Source: Rhodospirillales bacterium (GTDB taxonomy: Bacteria; Pseudomonadota; Alphaproteobacteria; CACIAM-22H2). From it: a stretch of DNA of 7,476 bases. The stretch lies in NCBI GenBank assembly GCA_016195145.1, contig JACQAF010000282.1:1-7476 (forward strand), in the 5' to 3' direction. Positions 4,710 through 7,476 of the stretch are shown here, one piece after another; within the stretch, counting starts at the first letter, position 1, and each line of letters begins with the position of its first letter. The position numbers and the translations under genes were made by a program. The notes under the pieces were generated by a model that saw only the letters and a program-made list of their open reading frames with translations, searched no databases and was not told the DNA's origin.

Positions 4710-5519
4710 ATGCCGAAAGACGCCGTGCGGGTCGAAAAGAAAGGCCCCGTCACCACCGTGATTCTCGACCGGCCCCAGGTGCGGAACGCCGTCGATCCCG
4801 ATACCGGCCGCAGGCTGGTCGACGCCTTCCTCGCCTTCGAGGCCGACCCCAAGGCCACGGTCGCAGTGTTCTGGGGAACCGACGGTGCATTTTGCGCCGG
4901 CGGCGATCTCAAGGCTCTATCCGCGTCCAAAGGACGCAACTGGATGAAAGACCTGTCATTCCAGGAAAACGGCAATGGCGAATTGCCGCCTGGGCCGCTC
5001 GGGCCGTCGCGCCTCCAGCTTTCCAAACCCGTGATCGCCGCGATCGCCGGGCCGGCGGTCGCCGGCGGGATGGAGCTGGCGCTGTGGTGCGACCTGCGGG
5101 TGATGGAAAAGACCGCCTATTTCGGCGTCTATTGCCGGCGCTGGGGCATCCCGCTGATCGACGGCGGTACGGTGCGCCTGCCGCGCATTGTCGGCATGGG
5201 CCGCGCGCTCGACATCATCCTGACCGGCCGCAAGGTGACCGCCGACGAGGCCTTGCGCATCGGCATGTGCGACCGGGTCGTGGCGAAAGGCAAGTCGCGC
5301 CAGGCGGCTGAAACGCTGGCGCAGGAAATTGCCCGCTTCCCGCGCGAATGCATGCTCGCCGACCGCAATTCCGCCCACCGCCAATGGTCGCTGCCGGTTC
5401 GCGAGGCGCTACGCCAGGAATTCAATTTCGGACAGTCCTGCCTGCGTAACGAGGGCGTGGCCGGGGCCGGGCGCTTCGTTGGCGGCATGGGTCGCCACGG
5501 CGATTACGGGAATATTTGA
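4710..5519 (+). CDS. Crotonase-superfamily protein (enoyl-CoA hydratase/isomerase-like)
   Basis: The 269-residue product spans a full crotonase fold. The two oxyanion-hole segments are GAFCAGGDLKAL (residues 59-70) and GPAVAGGMELALWCDLRV (114-131). Glu122 corresponds to Glu144 of rat mitochondrial enoyl-CoA hydratase. The second catalytic Glu (Glu164 there, in FGQPEI) is replaced: the segment reads FGVYCRRWGIPLIDGGTVRLP (138-158), with Cys142 at that position and Asp151 nearby. I recall a recognisable subgroup with this CRRWG...IDGG pattern; it need not carry out hydration and its substrate is not known to me. A Gly/Pro-rich insert (88-100) replaces the usual helix. GGAGGAGA (4696-4703) lies 6 nt before the ATG, and tetR ends 29 nt upstream, so the genes are probably co-transcribed. 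Confidence 0.9.
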   Translation: MPKDAVRVEKKGPVTTVILDRPQVRNAVDPDTGRRLVDAFLAFEADPKATVAVFWGTDGAFCAGGDLKALSASKGRNWMKDLSFQENGNGELPPGPLGPSRLQLSKPVIAAIAGPAVAGGMELALWCDLRVMEKTAYFGVYCRRWGIPLIDGGTVRLPRIVGMGRALDIILTGRKVTADEALRIGMCDRVVAKGKSRQAAETLAQEIARFPRECMLADRNSAHRQWSLPVREALRQEFNFGQSCLRNEGVAGAGRFVGGMGRHGDYGNI

Positions 5520-5608
5520 GGGATTATCCCGATACGGGCGCGAGGGGCTTGCAATCGCCGGGGTGAAGACGCCAAATTCTTCTTAACGCCATAGCAAGAG
5601 GGTCTGCC

Positions 5609-6433
5609 ATGACCGCCCTCACCCAGTCCAAGCCCGCGCCGACCTCCGCTGCCGACGGCCCGGTACTGCTGCGCGAAGACCGCGACGGCGTCGCCACGCT
5701 GACCATGAACCGCCCGGCCCAGCGCAACGCGCTGTCGGTCGGCCTGATGTCGGCGATGCAGGCGGAACTGGACCGCATCGCCGGCGATCCGTCGGTCAAG
5801 GCCGTGATCGTCGCCGGCAACGGGCCCGGATATTGCGCCGGCCACGACCTCAAGGAAATGCGCGCCAATCCCGGCCGCCAAGCCTACGAGGCGCTGTTCG
5901 GCCAGTGCAGCCGCCTGATGCTCACCATTACCCGCCTGCCCAAGCCGGTGATCGCCCGTGTCCGCGGCATCGCGACCGCCGCCGGTTGCCAGCTTGTCGC
6001 CACCTGCGACCTCGCGGTCGCGGCGCGCGGTGCGCGCTTCGCCACGCCGGGGGTCAATATCGGCCTGTTTTGCTCGACGCCGATGGTCGCCCTGTCGCGC
6101 GCCGTGGGGCGCAAGCAGGCGATGCACATGCTGCTCGGCGGCGACACGATCGACGCCGAAATGGCGAAAACCTATGGCCTGATCAACGAAGTAGTCGACG
6201 ATGGCGATCTCGACGCCGCGACGACCGCCCTCGCCGCCAAGATCGCCGGCAAATCGCCGCTGACCGTCGCCATCGGCAAGGAGGCGTTCTATCGCCAGGC
6301 CGAACTCGGCGTCGAAGCGGCCTATGCCTATGCGAGCGAGGCGATGACCCGCAACATGCTCGCCCGCGACGCCGAAAACGGCATCGACGCCTTCATCAAC
6401 AAACAACCGCCGCCGGAATGGCAGGGTCGCTGA
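5609..6433 (+). CDS. Crotonase-superfamily protein resembling ECHDC3
   Basis: The 274-residue protein has the crotonase fold with oxyanion-hole segments GYCAGHDLKEM (residues 74-84) and GIATAAGCQLVATCDLAVA (120-138). Its sequence style, notably the ATPGVNIGLFCSTP stretch (145-158), recalls the ECHDC3 (enoyl-CoA hydratase domain-containing 3) branch. Both catalytic glutamates of classical enoyl-CoA hydratase are missing: Gln128 and Gly148 stand at those positions. It probably binds an acyl-CoA but hydration by the usual mechanism is unlikely. AAGAGGG (5596-5602) sits 6 nt before the ATG. It lies 89 nt after the first crotonase gene with no clear promoter or terminator between them, and 4 nt before the CoA-binding gene. 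It is not a recent duplicate of its neighbour; the two differ strongly. Confidence 0.9.
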   Translation: MTALTQSKPAPTSAADGPVLLREDRDGVATLTMNRPAQRNALSVGLMSAMQAELDRIAGDPSVKAVIVAGNGPGYCAGHDLKEMRANPGRQAYEALFGQCSRLMLTITRLPKPVIARVRGIATAAGCQLVATCDLAVAARGARFATPGVNIGLFCSTPMVALSRAVGRKQAMHMLLGGDTIDAEMAKTYGLINEVVDDGDLDAATTALAAKIAGKSPLTVAIGKEAFYRQAELGVEAAYAYASEAMTRNMLARDAENGIDAFINKQPPPEWQGR

Positions 6434-6437
6434 ACGC

Positions 6438-6983
6438 ATGGCCACCAAAACGCTTCGCAAGTCGAAGCCGCGCAAGCCTCCCGCCATCCCCCAGACCGAC
6501 CATGACGATTACGCCGACGACTATCTGCGCGGCATTTTACGCCGTGTGCGCACCGTCGCCATGGTCGGGGCAAGCCCCAACTGGAACCGGCCGAGCTATT
6601 TCGCGATGAAATACCTCCAGCACAAGAACTACCGAGTGATTCCGGTCAACCCCGCCGCGGCCGGCGAAACGATCCTCGGCGAGAAGGTCTATGCCAGCCT
6701 TGGCGAGATTCCGGAAAAGATCGACATGGTCGATATTTTCCGCAACTCGGCCGCCGCCGGGCCGATCGTCGACGAAGCGCTCGCCATCGGCGCGCCGGTC
6801 GTATGGATGCAGCTTGGCGTGCGCAACGACGAGGCGGCTGCCCGGGCCGAGGCGGCCGGCGTCGCTGTAGTGATGAACCGCTGCCCCAAGATCGAGTATG
6901 GCCGCCTGCACGGCGAATTGTCGTGGAGCGGCATCAACTCCGGCATCATCTCCAGCAAGCGGCGCAAGCCGCCGGTGCGCTAG
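6438..6983 (+). CDS. CoA-binding (Rossmann-like) domain protein, YccU type
   Basis: The 181-residue protein is a stand-alone CoA-binding domain of the kind found at the N-terminus of succinyl-CoA synthetase alpha. After a basic N-terminal tail (residues 1-18), TVAMVGASPNWNRPSYFAMKYL (39-60) forms the nucleotide-binding turn. VIPVNPAAAGETILGEKVYASL (67-88) follows, then VDIFRNSAAAGPIVDEALAIGAPVVWMQLGVRNDEAA (98-134). It ends with the family signature MNRCPKIEYGRL (146-157) and a GxNSGxISS tail (165-173). The exact function of the family is unknown; binding of CoA or an acyl-CoA is inferred from the fold. It starts 4 nt after the second crotonase stop with only a weak AGGG upstream, so translational coupling is likely. 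It converges with the RND gene, leaving 2 nt between stops. Confidence 0.9.
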   Translation: MATKTLRKSKPRKPPAIPQTDHDDYADDYLRGILRRVRTVAMVGASPNWNRPSYFAMKYLQHKNYRVIPVNPAAAGETILGEKVYASLGEIPEKIDMVDIFRNSAAAGPIVDEALAIGAPVVWMQLGVRNDEAAARAEAAGVAVVMNRCPKIEYGRLHGELSWSGINSGIISSKRRKPPVR

Positions 6984-6985
6984 GC

Positions 6986-7476
6986 TCAGTCCTCGCCGGC
7001 CGCGCTCTGCTGGCGGGGAACCGCGCCAGCAGCCACCGTCCGCGCGCGCCGCGACCGACCGAAGAATCGGCGCGCCGCATCCCCAGCTTGGTCGAGATAG
7101 ATGTAAATTACCGGCGTGATGAACAGCGTCAGGAGCTGCGACGACAGTAACCCGCCGACCACCGCGATGCCGAGCGGCTGGCGCAGCTCGGCCCCCGCCC
7201 CGTGGCCGACGGCAATCGGCAACGTGCCCATGATCGCCGCCATGGTCGTCATCATGATCGGCCGGAAACGCTGGATCGCCGCCTCGTAAATCGCTTGTTC
7301 CGGCGTCTGGCCCCGCTCGCGCTGCGCGGCGATGGCGAAATCAATCATCATGATGGCGTTTTTCTTGACGATGCCGATCAGCATGACGACGCCGATGAGG
7401 GCGATCACCGACAGATCGTGGCCAAGCGCCATCAGCGTCAACAGCGCGCCGACGCCGGCCGACGGCAGGCCCGAGA
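6986..7476 (-). CDS. RND-family efflux permease, C-terminal part (partial)
   Basis: This is the last 162 residues of an inner-membrane resistance-nodulation-division permease; the rest lies beyond the right edge. The segment GVVMLIGIVKKNAIMMIDFA is the conserved helix of the C-terminal transmembrane bundle. RFRPIMMTTMAAIMGTLPIA and the LRQPLGIAVVGGLLSSQLLTLFITPVIYIYLD stretch that follows are the last two helices. The wording is closest to MdtB/MdtC-type multidrug pumps rather than to the heavy-metal branch, but the substrate-binding part is outside the window. The charged, Arg-rich tail ends at a TGA 2 nt from the stop of the convergent CoA-binding gene. Reading continues in frame to the window end (first residues SGLPSAGVGALL), so the true start is not visible. 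Confidence 0.93.
   Translation of the reverse strand, partial: SGLPSAGVGALLTLMALGHDLSVIALIGVVMLIGIVKKNAIMMIDFAIAAQRERGQTPEQAIYEAAIQRFRPIMMTTMAAIMGTLPIAVGHGAGAELRQPLGIAVVGGLLSSQLLTLFITPVIYIYLDQAGDAARRFFGRSRRARTVAAGAVPRQQSAAGED
7007..7032. repeat. Perfect 9-bp inverted repeat at the 3' end of the RND gene
   Basis: CTGCTGGCG (7007-7015) and CGCCAGCAG (7024-7032) are perfect inverted arms with an 8-nt loop, 23 nt downstream of the CoA-binding gene stop on the plus strand. It lies inside the RND coding end. There is no T-run on either side, so a terminator role between the convergent genes is only possible, perhaps Rho-assisted. Confidence 0.35.

Noticed and set aside
5520..5608. Separate promoter or terminator between the two crotonase genes
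   Set aside because: Only a 4-bp inverted repeat (5520-5530) and weak promoter-like hexamers with poor spacing were found.
5504..6487. Long open frame on the minus strand across the second crotonase gene
   Set aside because: Its translation is low-complexity Arg/Gly/Ala/His-rich with no recognisable domain, as expected antisense to a GC-rich gene with strong codon bias.
1..7476. CRISPR arrays, tRNA or rRNA genes, insertion sequences, phage or toxin-antitoxin genes
   Set aside because: No regularly spaced repeats, cloverleaf-like sequence, transposase motif or paired small genes were seen on either strand.

Overview
The window is a gene-dense, GC-rich stretch of chromosome with short AT-rich intergenic spacers. 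It most resembles an alphaproteobacterium (Rhodospirillales or Rhizobiales-like). That assignment rests on protein style and on an rplM-rpsI pair followed by argC, a gene order I recall as common in that class; I could not run a search to confirm it.

Left part (1-2321): A plus-strand gene (85-603) encodes the C-terminal half of a metallo-beta-lactamase-fold protein. Its N-terminal half is replaced by a signal-peptide-like stretch, and its ribosome binding site lies in a strong potential hairpin. It converges, with overlapping stop codons, on a minus-strand pair: argC (arginine biosynthesis) followed 3 nt later by a gamma-class carbonic anhydrase-like gene. A plausible argC promoter sits between argC and the terminator of the ribosomal protein operon.

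Middle (2322-3459): the minus-strand operon rplM-rpsI (ribosomal proteins L13 and S9). It has a well-formed promoter (TTGACA, 17 nt spacer, GATACT), a leader hairpin just after the predicted transcription start, and an intrinsic terminator. Upstream lies a very AT-rich spacer with a 6-bp inverted repeat.

Right part (3460-6983): a minus-strand hotdog-fold thioesterase (TTG start) is divergent from a plus-strand run of tetR-type regulator, two crotonase-superfamily genes and a CoA-binding protein gene. The AT-rich divergent spacer contains a perfect 10-bp palindrome and is the obvious place for the TetR protein to act. The set looks like a small acyl-CoA module under local control. Both crotonases lack one or both of the catalytic glutamates of classical enoyl-CoA hydratase, so 'enoyl-CoA hydratase' would be an over-precise name.

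Right edge (6986-7476): the C-terminal end of an RND-family efflux permease on the minus strand, cut by the window edge and convergent with the CoA-binding gene.

No gene-free stretch exceeds 300 bases. I saw no tRNA, rRNA, CRISPR array, insertion sequence or phage gene. Most of the window is ordinary core metabolism. The items most worth a second look are the chimeric N-terminus with its hairpin at the left end, the rplM leader hairpin, and the TetR/thioesterase/crotonase module.
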